Below are positions 24,102 through 31,583 of a stretch of DNA of 64,000 nucleotides, one piece after another. Origin of the DNA: Actinomadura rayongensis. Its GTDB lineage: Bacteria; Actinomycetota; Actinomycetes; Streptosporangiales; Streptosporangiaceae. Made by a program: the position numbers and the translations under genes. How positions within the stretch are numbered: the stretch's first letter is position 1; each line of letters starts with the position of its first letter. Below the pieces are notes generated by a model. The model worked only from the letters and a program-made list of their open reading frames with translations. It did no database searches and was not told the origin of the DNA. The stretch is taken from positions 62,001-126,000 of the forward strand of contig NZ_WUTW01000006.1 in assembly GCF_009831215.1 (NCBI RefSeq), read 5' to 3'.

Positions 24102-24887
24102 ATGACCGTCGCGCCACCGCCAGGAACCCCCGCGCCCGTCGCCGCGCCCCGCCGCGCCCGCGCCGCCGTCCGGCCCCATCCGGTGTGGGAACTGCTGTTC
24201 ATCGCCGCGCTGTACTCGGTGTACCGGATCGGGCGGGTGCTCGCGTCCGGGCACGTCGGCGAGGCGATGCGCAACGCCCACCGTGTGTGGGACCTGGAGC
24301 GGACGGTGCATCTCCCGGGCGAGGAGCGCGTCCAGGCGCTGTTCCTGCACAGCGAGTCGGTCATCCGCGTCGTGAACTGCTACTACGCCTACGTCCACTT
24401 CCCGGCGATCGTGGTGTTCATGCTCTGGATGTACCTGCGGCGGCCCGCGTACTACCGGTGGGTGCGCTGGGTGCTCATCGGGCTGACGGGGCTGGCGCTC
24501 GTCCTGCACCTCAGCATGCCGCTCGCCCCGCCCCGGATGCTCGGGATCGAGGGCCTGATCGACACGGGCCAGCGGTTCGGGCCGGCGGTGTACGGGGCGC
24601 CGCAGGCCCACAGCATCGCCAACCAGTACGCCGCGATGCCGTCCCTGCACATCGGCTGGGCCATCGTCATCGCGATGGGCCTCATCGTGTCGGCCCGCAC
24701 CCGGTGGCGCTGGCTGTGGGTCCTGCACCCGGTCGCGACCGTCCTCGTCGTCGTCGGCACCGCCAACCACTACTGGATGGACGGAATCGTCGTCTCGGCG
24801 CTGCTCGCCATCGTCCTGGTCGCGCTGCGGCCGTCCTTCCGCCGCGCGAGGGAGGCGGACGCGCCCGCCATCGGCGAGTATGGGTAG
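24102..24887 (+). CDS. PAP2-superfamily membrane protein
   Basis: A 261-residue membrane protein with five to six helices and the PAP2_3-type phosphatase motifs: PSLHIGW (Ser181-His183) and ANHYWMDG (His223, Asp227). The usual first PAP2 motif KxxxxxxRP is not obvious, as in the inositol-phosphorylceramide synthase-like subgroup. Likely acts on a lipid phosphate or transfers a phospho-headgroup at the outer face of the membrane. ATG 24102 has AAGGA nine bases upstream. The next gene (AarF) follows after 26 bases on the same strand, so the two probably share a transcript. Confidence 0.82.
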   Translation: MTVAPPPGTPAPVAAPRRARAAVRPHPVWELLFIAALYSVYRIGRVLASGHVGEAMRNAHRVWDLERTVHLPGEERVQALFLHSESVIRVVNCYYAYVHFPAIVVFMLWMYLRRPAYYRWVRWVLIGLTGLALVLHLSMPLAPPRMLGIEGLIDTGQRFGPAVYGAPQAHSIANQYAAMPSLHIGWAIVIAMGLIVSARTRWRWLWVLHPVATVLVVVGTANHYWMDGIVVSALLAIVLVALRPSFRRAREADAPAIGEYG

Positions 24888-24913
24888 TACCACCCGAAGG
24901 TAAGGACGGTCTC

Positions 24914-26272
24914 ATGAGCGACATGCCCCGCCGTGCGGTCACCCGGACCGCCAAGCTCGCCACGCTGCCGCTCGGGTTCGCCGGGCGGACCGCCGTCGGG
25001 CTCGGCAAGCGGACGGTGGGCCGTCCCGCCGAGGCCGTCGCCGCCGAGATGCAGCGCCGCACCGCCGAGCAGCTGTTCACCGTGCTCGGGGAGCTGAAGG
25101 GCGGGGCGATGAAGGTCGGCCAGCTCCTGTCGATCTTCGAGGCGGGGCTGCCGGAGGAGGTCGCCGAGCCGTTCCGGGCGAGCCTCACCAAGCTCCAGGA
25201 GGCCGCGCCGCCGCTGCCCGCCGAGACCACCCACCGCGTCCTCGCCGAAGGGCTGGGCCCGGGCTGGCGCAACCTGTTCGAACGGTTCGACGACCGTCCG
25301 GCCGCCGCCGCGTCGATCGGGCAGGTCCACCGCGCCGTCTGGCACGACGGCCGCGAGGTCGCCGTCAAGGTGCAGTACCCCGGCGCCGACGAGGCGCTGA
25401 TGAACGACTTCAAGCAGCTCGCCCGGCTCAGCCGGTTCGCCGCGCCGCTGTTCCCCGGCGTCGAGATGAAACCGGTCATCGCCGACCTGCGGCGGCGGCT
25501 GGAGAAGGAACTCGACTACGTGGACGAGGCGCGCGCCCAGAAGGCGTTCCACGCCGCGTACGCGGGGGACCCGGACGTCCTCGTGCCCGCCGTCGTCGCC
25601 CAGTCCGGGAACGTCCTCGTCACCGAGTGGATCGAGGGCACGCCGCTCGCCCGGGTGATCGCCGACGGGACGCCGGCCGAGCGCGACCGCGCCGGGCTGC
25701 TGCTGTTCCGCTTCCTGCTCTCGGGTCCCGTGCGCTGCGAGCGCATCCACATCGACCCGCATCCGGGCAACTTCCGGCTCATGCCCGACGGGCGGCTCGG
25801 CGTCCTGGACTTCGGCGGCGCCGCCCGCGTCCCGGCCCGCCTCCAGCGGTCGATCGGGCGGCTGCTGCGCATCGGGACGCTCGGCGACCCCGAGGCCATG
25901 GCGGACGCGCTGCGCGCCGAAGGGTTCCTGGACGCCGCGGCCGACGTGGACGCCGGACGCGTCGCCGAACTCGTCGCCCCGCACGTCGAGCCGTTCACGA
26001 CCGACACGTTCCGCTACACCCGCGCCTGGATGCGGGCGCAGACCGCGCGGGGCCTCGGCATGGCCGGGGACCTGCGGCCCGGCGGGCTCGCGCGGCACCT
26101 GCGGCTGCCGCCGGAGTACCTGGCGGTGAGCCGCGCCCTCGCCGCGTGCGGCGGCGTGCTGTGCCAGCTGGAGGCCGAGGGCGCGTTCCGGGCCGAGGCG
26201 CTGCGCTGGCTGCCCGGGTTCGCCGACGACGCGGCCGACGGGGCCGCCGAGCCGGACGCGGCCGGGGCCTGA
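24914..26272 (+). CDS. AarF/ABC1/UbiB family kinase-like protein
   Basis: A 452-residue protein of the ABC1/ADCK/UbiB family. Hallmarks are KVGQ (67-70, the KxGQ motif), the Ala-rich nucleotide loop AAAASIGQVH, the Lys in VAVKVQYPG, the catalytic region HIDPHPGNF and the metal-binding LDFGG. UbiB-type proteins have ATPase activity linked to quinone or lipid metabolism; in actinomycetes the role is less clear, possibly menaquinone or isoprenoid lipids. ATG 24914 is preceded by AAGGA. It ends 25 bases from the convergent siderophore-interacting gene. Confidence 0.88.
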   Translation: MSDMPRRAVTRTAKLATLPLGFAGRTAVGLGKRTVGRPAEAVAAEMQRRTAEQLFTVLGELKGGAMKVGQLLSIFEAGLPEEVAEPFRASLTKLQEAAPPLPAETTHRVLAEGLGPGWRNLFERFDDRPAAAASIGQVHRAVWHDGREVAVKVQYPGADEALMNDFKQLARLSRFAAPLFPGVEMKPVIADLRRRLEKELDYVDEARAQKAFHAAYAGDPDVLVPAVVAQSGNVLVTEWIEGTPLARVIADGTPAERDRAGLLLFRFLLSGPVRCERIHIDPHPGNFRLMPDGRLGVLDFGGAARVPARLQRSIGRLLRIGTLGDPEAMADALRAEGFLDAAADVDAGRVAELVAPHVEPFTTDTFRYTRAWMRAQTARGLGMAGDLRPGGLARHLRLPPEYLAVSRALAACGGVLCQLEAEGAFRAEALRWLPGFADDAADGAAEPDAAGA

Positions 26273-26297
26273 CCGCCCCGCCCGCCCGGCCGCGCGG

Positions 26298-27137
26298 TCA
26301 GCCGAGGGCGCGGGCCTCGTCCTCCTCGACCTCCCGGTTCCACTCGCGCTTGGACGACTGCCAGCCGTCCTCGTCCCGGCCGAGCCGCCAGTAGCCCGAG
26401 ATCGACAGCCGGTCCAGCGGGATGCCGCGCTCGACGCGCAGGTACCGCCGCAGGTCCCGGACGAACCCGGCCTCGCCGTGGACGAACGCGTGGACCGTCC
26501 CGGCCGGGAACTCCAGCGCCCGCACGGCCGCCACCAGGGCCTCGCCCACCGGCCGTCCGGCGCGCTCCAGCCAGGTCAGCTCGGCGCCGCCGGGGACCTT
26601 GAGGTCCTGCCGCTCCGCCGCGTCCGCCACCTCGACGAACGCCCGGACGGGCACGCCGTCGCCGATCCGCTCCAGCGCCGCCGCGATGGCGGGCAGCGCG
26701 CTCTCGTCGCCCGCGAGCAGGTGCCAGTCCGCGCCCGGGTCGGGGGCGTAGGCGCCGCCGGGGCCGAGGAACGCGATCTCGTCGCCGGGCCGCGCCGCCG
26801 CGGCCCACGGCCCGGCCAGGCCGGTGTCGCCGTGGTACACGAAGTCGAGGGTCAGCTCGCCCGCGTCGCGGTCGTAGGACCGGACGGTGTACGTCCGCGT
26901 CACGGGCCACTGGTCGCGCGGGTACTCCGCGCGCACGGCGGCCATGTCGAAGGGCTCGGGGTACCGCACGCCCGGCCGGGGGAACAGGAGCTTGACGTAG
27001 TGGTCGGTGAACTCGCCCGCGCCGAAGTCCGCGAGCCCGGGGCCGCCGAGGACGACCCGGATCATGTGGGGGGTGAGCCGCCGCGTCCGCAGCACCGTGC
27101 CGGTGCTCACGGACGGGCCTTTGCGCTCCGTCGCCAT
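26298..27137 (-). CDS. Siderophore-interacting protein (ferric-siderophore reductase)
   Basis: A 279-residue SIP-family flavin reductase (ViuB/YqjH type). The flavin motif is RTYTVRSYD, followed by VYHGDTGLAGPWA and a C-terminal SIP domain with HAFVHGEAGFVRDLRRYL and ISGYWRLGRDED. It reduces Fe3+-siderophore to release iron in the cytoplasm. ATG 27137 has GGAGG seven bases upstream. A perfect iron box lies 25 to 40 bases upstream of the start, so expression should rise in iron limitation. No siderophore biosynthesis genes are in the window. Confidence 0.92.
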   Translation of the reverse strand: MATERKGPSVSTGTVLRTRRLTPHMIRVVLGGPGLADFGAGEFTDHYVKLLFPRPGVRYPEPFDMAAVRAEYPRDQWPVTRTYTVRSYDRDAGELTLDFVYHGDTGLAGPWAAAARPGDEIAFLGPGGAYAPDPGADWHLLAGDESALPAIAAALERIGDGVPVRAFVEVADAAERQDLKVPGGAELTWLERAGRPVGEALVAAVRALEFPAGTVHAFVHGEAGFVRDLRRYLRVERGIPLDRLSISGYWRLGRDEDGWQSSKREWNREVEEDEARALG

Positions 27138-27161
27138 GGGTCCTCCGATGCAGAGATGTTT

Positions 27162-27177
27162 GTTAGGCAAGCCTAAC
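27162..27177. promoter_or_regulatory. Iron box (IdeR/DmdR1-type operator)
   Basis: GTTAGGC (27162-27168), AA, GCCTAAC (27171-27177) form a perfect dyad that contains TTAGG and CCTAA, the halves of the actinobacterial iron-box consensus. It lies between divergent SIP and glpK genes and closer to SIP. Confidence 0.8.
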
Positions 27178-27273
27178 TTGTCTGTCGGGGTGAGGTGGGG
27201 CGACCGCCCGGATCGTCCGCCGCCGGGGTAGGTTCTCCCGGAACCCGCCGCCGGGAAGGAGCCCGCCCCCCTC

Positions 27274-28791
27274 ATGGCCGACTTCGTGGGAGCGCTCGAC
27301 CAGGGCACGACGAGCACCCGATTCATGATCTTCGACCGGAACGGCGCGGAGGTCGCCCGCCACCAGCTCGAACACGAGCAGATCCTGCCCCGCGACGGCC
27401 GGGTCGAACACGATCCCGCCGAGATCCGCGACCGCGCCGGCGACGTCGTCGCGGGGGCGCTGGACCGCGCGGGCCTCACCGCCGCCGACCTGGACGCGGT
27501 CGGCATCGCCAACCAGCGCGAGACCACGATCGTCTGGGACCGCCGCACCGGACGGCCCTTCGGCAACGCGATCGTCTGGCAGGACACCCGCACCCGCCGC
27601 ATCGTGTCCGCGCTGGAGCGCGACGGGCGCGGCGACGTCGTCCGGCGGCGCGCCGGGCTCCCGCCCGCGACGTACTTCGCCGCCGGAAAGCTCCAGTGGA
27701 TCCTGGAGAACGCCGACGGCGCCCGCGCCGCCGCCGAGCGCGGCGACGCGCTGTTCGGGACGGTCGACTCCTGGCTGCTGTGGAACCTCACCGGCGGCCC
27801 GGACGGCGGCGTCCACGTCACCGACGCCACCAACGCCAGCCGCACCATGCTGATGGACCTGGAGACGCTCGACTGGGACGACGAGCTGCTGTCCTTCTTC
27901 GGCGTGCCCCGCGCGATGCTGCCGGAGATCCGCCCGTCCTCGTCCGCCGAGCCCTACGGCACGACCCGGCCGGACGGCCCGTTCGGCGGGGAGGTGCCGC
28001 TCACCGCCGCGCTCGGCGACCAGCAGGCCGCGATGGTCGGCCAGGTCTGCTTCGCGCCCGGCGAGGCCAAGAACACCTACGGCACCGGCAACTTCCTGCT
28101 GCTGAACACCGGCACCGAGCCCGTCCGGTCCGAGGCGGGGATGGTCACGACCGTCTGCTACCGGTTCGGCGACGAGCCCCCGGTGTACGCGCTGGAGGGG
28201 TCCATCGCCGTCACCGGCTCGGCCGTGCAGTGGCTGCGCGACCAGCTCGGCGTCATCGACGGCGCGGCGCAGAGCGAGGCGCTGGCCGCGACCGTCCCCG
28301 ACAGCGGCGGCGTCTACTTCGTCCCCGCGTTCTCCGGGCTGTTCGCGCCGTACTGGCGGAGCGACGCGCGGGGCGCGATCGTCGGGCTGTCGCGGTTCCA
28401 CACGTCCGCGCACCTGGCCCGCGCGACGCTGGAGGCGATCTGCTACCAGTCCCGCGACGTCGTGGAGGCGATGCGCGCGGACGCGGGCGTGGCGCTGGAC
28501 GTCCTCAAGGTCGACGGCGGCGTCACCGCCAACGCGCTGTGCATGCAGACGCAGGCCGACGTGCTCGGCGTCCCGGTCTCGCGGCCGGTCGTCGCCGAGA
28601 CCACCGCGCTCGGCGCCGCCTATGCCGCCGGGCTCGCGACCGGGTTCTGGCGCGGCACCGACGAGCTGCGCCGCAACTGGGCCGAGGACCGGCGCTGGGA
28701 GCCGTCCTGGGACGAGGACCGCCGCGCGCGGGGCTACGCGGGCTGGCGCAAGGCGGTCGAACGCACGCTGAACTGGGTCGAGGACGACTGA
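27274..28791 (+). CDS. glpK: Glycerol kinase
   Basis: A 505-residue FGGY-family kinase that converts glycerol and ATP to sn-glycerol 3-phosphate. Signature stretches are GALDQGTTSTR (phosphate loop), IANQRETTIVWDRRTG and IVWQDTRTRR near the N-terminus, and the FGGY C-terminal signature region NTYGTGNFLLLNTG and LKVDGGVTAN. Full length. ATG 27274 follows AAGGAG at a slightly long spacing of 12 bases. No glpF or glpD is adjacent, so it appears as a stand-alone gene. Confidence 0.95.
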   Translation: MADFVGALDQGTTSTRFMIFDRNGAEVARHQLEHEQILPRDGRVEHDPAEIRDRAGDVVAGALDRAGLTAADLDAVGIANQRETTIVWDRRTGRPFGNAIVWQDTRTRRIVSALERDGRGDVVRRRAGLPPATYFAAGKLQWILENADGARAAAERGDALFGTVDSWLLWNLTGGPDGGVHVTDATNASRTMLMDLETLDWDDELLSFFGVPRAMLPEIRPSSSAEPYGTTRPDGPFGGEVPLTAALGDQQAAMVGQVCFAPGEAKNTYGTGNFLLLNTGTEPVRSEAGMVTTVCYRFGDEPPVYALEGSIAVTGSAVQWLRDQLGVIDGAAQSEALAATVPDSGGVYFVPAFSGLFAPYWRSDARGAIVGLSRFHTSAHLARATLEAICYQSRDVVEAMRADAGVALDVLKVDGGVTANALCMQTQADVLGVPVSRPVVAETTALGAAYAAGLATGFWRGTDELRRNWAEDRRWEPSWDEDRRARGYAGWRKAVERTLNWVEDD

Positions 28792-28849
28792 TCGGGCGCC
28801 TGACAGCGGAGGAAACACCGGGTCTCCGAACGAGTTGCCAGGAACCGCT

Positions 28850-28868
28850 TGTACTACGCGTGAGTACA
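28850..28868. promoter_or_regulatory. 19-bp dyad upstream of phytase-like gene
   Basis: TGTACT (28850-28855), seven-base spacer, AGTACA (28863-28868). Perfect six-base arms about 60-79 bases before the start of the secreted protein gene. It could be an operator; no classical promoter overlaps it convincingly. Confidence 0.35.
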
Positions 28869-28928
28869 TGATGACCTTCCGTGAGCGCCGGGCCGCGTGG
28901 CCCGGACGGACTGGATCGGAGGGTCGAC

Positions 28929-30071
28929 ATGAGGCGAGTGACGGCGGCGGCCGTGGCGGTCGCGGTGTCCGCGGCGGGGCTGGCCGCGGTGACGCCGCGG
29001 GCGGACGCGGCGCAGGCGCCCAGGATCACGCGGTTCCTCGGCGAACGGCGGCTGCCGCACCTGACGAAGTTCCGGAACACGACGGTCGGGGGATTCTCCG
29101 GCGTCGACCGCGACCCGCGCACCGGCACCTGGTACCTGATCTCCGACGACCGGTGGCGCTACGAGCCCGCGCGGTTCTACACCGCGACGTTCCCCATCGA
29201 CCGGCGGACGGGCCGGCTCGGCGCGGTCACGCTGACCGGCGTCCACACGCTCGCCAAGCCCGAGGGCGGCCCCTACCCGGGGTTCGGCAAGCCGCGCTCG
29301 GTGGACCCCGAGTCGATCCGGTTCGACCCGGTGACGCGGCGGCTGGTGTGGGGCAACGAGGGCGACCGCCCGGACGCGACGCACGACGTCCCGCTCGCGC
29401 CCGCGTCCGTGCAGTTCGCGGACGTCAGGGGCCGCTACGCCGGGGCGCTGACCCTGCCCGCGAACGCGCGGCTCACGGCGGCCGAGCAGGGGCCGCGCCG
29501 CAACGCCGGGTTCGAGGGCGTGGCCGTCACAAAGCACGCGATCAGCGCGATGCTGGAAGGCCCCCGCTACGAGGACGGCGCGCCGCCGTCGCCCGAGCAC
29601 GGCGCGTCCGCCCGGCTCACCGTCTGGGACCGGTCCGGCCGCGTCCGCGCGCAGTACGCCTACCCGATCGACCGGCTGCCCGCCCGTCCCGTCCCGGCGG
29701 ACGGCCAGAGCGACAGCGGCGTCTCGGAGATCCTGCCGATCGACGGGCACCGCTATCTGGCGCTGGAGCGGTCCTGGATCGAGGGCGTCGGCTACCGGAC
29801 GAAGCTCTACGCGTTCGACGTGCGCGGCGCGTCCAACGTCCTCGCGCGGACCTCGCTGCGCGACCGCGCGCCCTACCGGCCGGTGAGCAAGCGCCTCGTC
29901 GCGGACCTGACGAACGTCAGCAAGCCCGCGCAGAACCTGGAGTCGCTGGCGTGGGGGCCGCGGCTGGCGACCGGCGAGTGCACGCTGATCGCCGGAAGCG
30001 ACGACAACTTCGACAAGGGCGAGGTGACCCAGTTCCTCGGGTTCGCGCTGCGCGGAGCCTGCCCCGCTTGA
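28929..30071 (+). CDS. Secreted esterase-like phytase-family protein
   Basis: A 380-residue exported protein. The first 27 residues look like a signal peptide: basic MRRV, an Ala/Val-rich core, then RADAAQAP with an AxA-type cleavage site. The mature part matches the esterase-like activity of phytase family (PF13449-type beta-propeller), with GFSGVDRDPRTGTWYLISDD and FEGVAVTKHAISAMLEG. Members are exported phosphatase/esterase-like proteins with poorly defined substrates. ATG 28929 has GGAGG six bases upstream; an earlier in-frame ATG at 28881 would mask the signal peptide. The stop codon overlaps the -35 element of the next promoter. Confidence 0.8.
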   Translation: MRRVTAAAVAVAVSAAGLAAVTPRADAAQAPRITRFLGERRLPHLTKFRNTTVGGFSGVDRDPRTGTWYLISDDRWRYEPARFYTATFPIDRRTGRLGAVTLTGVHTLAKPEGGPYPGFGKPRSVDPESIRFDPVTRRLVWGNEGDRPDATHDVPLAPASVQFADVRGRYAGALTLPANARLTAAEQGPRRNAGFEGVAVTKHAISAMLEGPRYEDGAPPSPEHGASARLTVWDRSGRVRAQYAYPIDRLPARPVPADGQSDSGVSEILPIDGHRYLALERSWIEGVGYRTKLYAFDVRGASNVLARTSLRDRAPYRPVSKRLVADLTNVSKPAQNLESLAWGPRLATGECTLIAGSDDNFDKGEVTQFLGFALRGACPA

Positions 30072-30098
30072 CCTGGAGAGCGCTCCAGGTGATCGACT
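30068..30098 (+). promoter_or_regulatory. MerR-type promoter with 20-bp operator in spacer
   Basis: TTGACC (30068-30073) and a weak TCGACT (30093-30098) are 19 bases apart, the long spacing that MerR activators correct. The dyad ACCTGGAG-AGCG-CTCCAGGT (30071-30090) fills the spacer. The transcription start would lie about at 30105-30106, at the gene's ATG. Confidence 0.65.
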
Positions 30099-30105
30099 GG
30101 CCCCC

Positions 30106-31101
30106 ATGAAGTACACACGACTGGGACGCACGGGGCTGAAGGTCAGCCGGCTCGTGCTCGGCACCATGAACTTCGGCCCCGTGACCCACGAGGCGGACAG
30201 CCACAAGATCATGGACGCGGCGCTCGACGCGGGCGTGAACTTCTTCGACACCGCGAACGTGTACGGCTGGGGCGAGAACAAGGGCCGCACCGAGGAGATC
30301 ATCGGGACCTGGTTCGCGCAGGGCGGCGGACGCCGCGACAAGACCGTCCTCGCGACCAAGGTCTACGGCGACATGGGCGACGAGAAGTCGCCGTGGCCCA
30401 ACGAGGGACGGCTGTCGGCGCTGCACATCCGCCGGGCCGCCGAGGCGTCGCTGAAGCGGCTCGGCACCGACCGCATCGACGTGTACCAGTTCCACCACAT
30501 CGACCGCACGACGCCGTGGGACGAGATCTGGCAGGCGATCGACGTCCTCGTCCAGCAGGGCAAGGTGCTGTACGCCGGATCGTCCAACTTCCCCGGCTGG
30601 GGCATCGCGCGCGCCAACGAGACCGCCGCGCGGCGCGGGTCGCTCGGCCTGGTCAGCGAGCAGTGCCTCTACAACCTGGCCGAGCGGCGCGCGGAGATGG
30701 AGGTGATCCCGGCGGCGCGGGAGTACGGGCTCGGCGTCATCCCGTGGTCGCCGCTGCACGGCGGCGTCCTCGGCGGCGTGCTGCGCAAGCGGGCCGAGGG
30801 CGCGGCGGGGCGGTCGGCGTCCGGACGGGCCGTGGACGCCCTGGACGACCCGGCGACCCTCGACCGCGTCGAGCGGTACGAGGCGCTGTGCGCCGACCAC
30901 GGGCACGACCCCGGCGAGGTCGGGCTGGCGTGGCTGCTGTCGCGTCCCGGCGTGACCGGGCCGATCGTCGGGCCGCGCACGATCGGGCAGTTCGAGTCGG
31001 GCGTGCGCGCGGTCGACCTGGAGCTGTCCCCGGAGTTCCTCGCCGCGCTGGACGAGATCTTCCCCGGCCCCGGCCCCGCGCCGGAGGCGTTCGCCTGGTG
31101 A
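30106..31101 (+). CDS. Aldo/keto reductase
   Basis: A 331-residue NADPH-dependent AKR with a TIM barrel. Catalytic residues fit the family: Asp in FFDTANVYGWG, the Tyr in the same segment, Lys in VLATKVYGD, and His in YQFHHIDR. The C-terminal cofactor-binding part includes GPIVGPRTIGQFES. ATG 30106 has no ribosome site but sits at the expected transcription start, suggesting a leaderless message. The MerR-type promoter implies induction by an electrophile, metal or small molecule; no merR gene is next to it. Likely role: detoxifying reactive carbonyls (inference). Confidence 0.9.
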   Translation: MKYTRLGRTGLKVSRLVLGTMNFGPVTHEADSHKIMDAALDAGVNFFDTANVYGWGENKGRTEEIIGTWFAQGGGRRDKTVLATKVYGDMGDEKSPWPNEGRLSALHIRRAAEASLKRLGTDRIDVYQFHHIDRTTPWDEIWQAIDVLVQQGKVLYAGSSNFPGWGIARANETAARRGSLGLVSEQCLYNLAERRAEMEVIPAAREYGLGVIPWSPLHGGVLGGVLRKRAEGAAGRSASGRAVDALDDPATLDRVERYEALCADHGHDPGEVGLAWLLSRPGVTGPIVGPRTIGQFESGVRAVDLELSPEFLAALDEIFPGPGPAPEAFAW

Positions 31102-31108
31102 TCCCGGC

Positions 31109-31142
31109 CGGGCGGGACGGCCGTGGAATGCGGTCCCGCCCG
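31109..31142 (+). terminator. Hairpin after aldo/keto reductase gene
   Basis: Ten-base perfect stem (31109-31118 with 31133-31142), 14-base loop. It overlaps the SigR-like promoter of the next gene, so it could also be a regulatory fold. Confidence 0.4.
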
Positions 31143-31150
31143 CGCCGGTT
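31125..31150 (+). promoter_or_regulatory. SigR-like promoter of thioredoxin gene
   Basis: GGAAT (31125-31129) and GTT (31148-31150) are separated by 18 bases, matching the Streptomyces SigR (thiol-oxidative stress) consensus. It lies about 50-75 bases before a thioredoxin start, a typical SigR target. Confidence 0.6.
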
Positions 31151-31199
31151 GAATTCCGTGAGCGCTCACCGACGCGCGCACCGACGAGAGGAGGCCGTG

Positions 31200-31556
31200 A
31201 TGGCCACCGTGGAGCTGACCCGGGACACCTTCGACGCGACCCTGGACGACGGCATGGTCCTCGTCGACTTCTGGGCGTCCTGGTGCGGCCCGTGCCGGGC
31301 GTTCGCGCCGGTGTACGACCGCGTCTCCGACAAGCACCCGGACGTGACGTTCGCCAAGGTCGACACCGAGGCCGAGCCGGAGCTGTCCGCCGCGTTCGAG
31401 ATCACCTCGATCCCGACGCTGCTGATCGTCCGCGACAAGGTCGTCCTGTACGCCGAGCCGGGCGCGCTGCCCGAGCAGGCCCTCGAAGACCTCATCGAGC
31501 AGGCCAAGGCCCTCGACATGGACGAGGTCCGCCAGAAGATCGCCGAGCAGGGCTGA
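31200..31556 (+). CDS. trxA: Thioredoxin
   Basis: A 118-residue thioredoxin with the active site WCGPC (Cys29, Cys32) and the cis-Pro in SIPTLLIV. It reduces protein disulfides using electrons from thioredoxin reductase, which is not in this window. The sequence is slightly longer than classic Trx, with a C-terminal helix LDMDEVRQKIAEQG. ATG 31200 is preceded by GAGAGGAGG. A SigR-like promoter upstream indicates induction by thiol oxidation. Confidence 0.93.
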   Translation: MATVELTRDTFDATLDDGMVLVDFWASWCGPCRAFAPVYDRVSDKHPDVTFAKVDTEAEPELSAAFEITSIPTLLIVRDKVVLYAEPGALPEQALEDLIEQAKALDMDEVRQKIAEQG

Positions 31557-31583
31557 CCGGCGGCGGGGGCTCTGCCGATCCGG

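Noticed and set aside
30071..30090. Eight-base hairpin read as a terminator after the phytase-like gene
   Set aside because: It fits better as a MerR operator because it occupies the 19-base spacer of a promoter and no U-tract follows.
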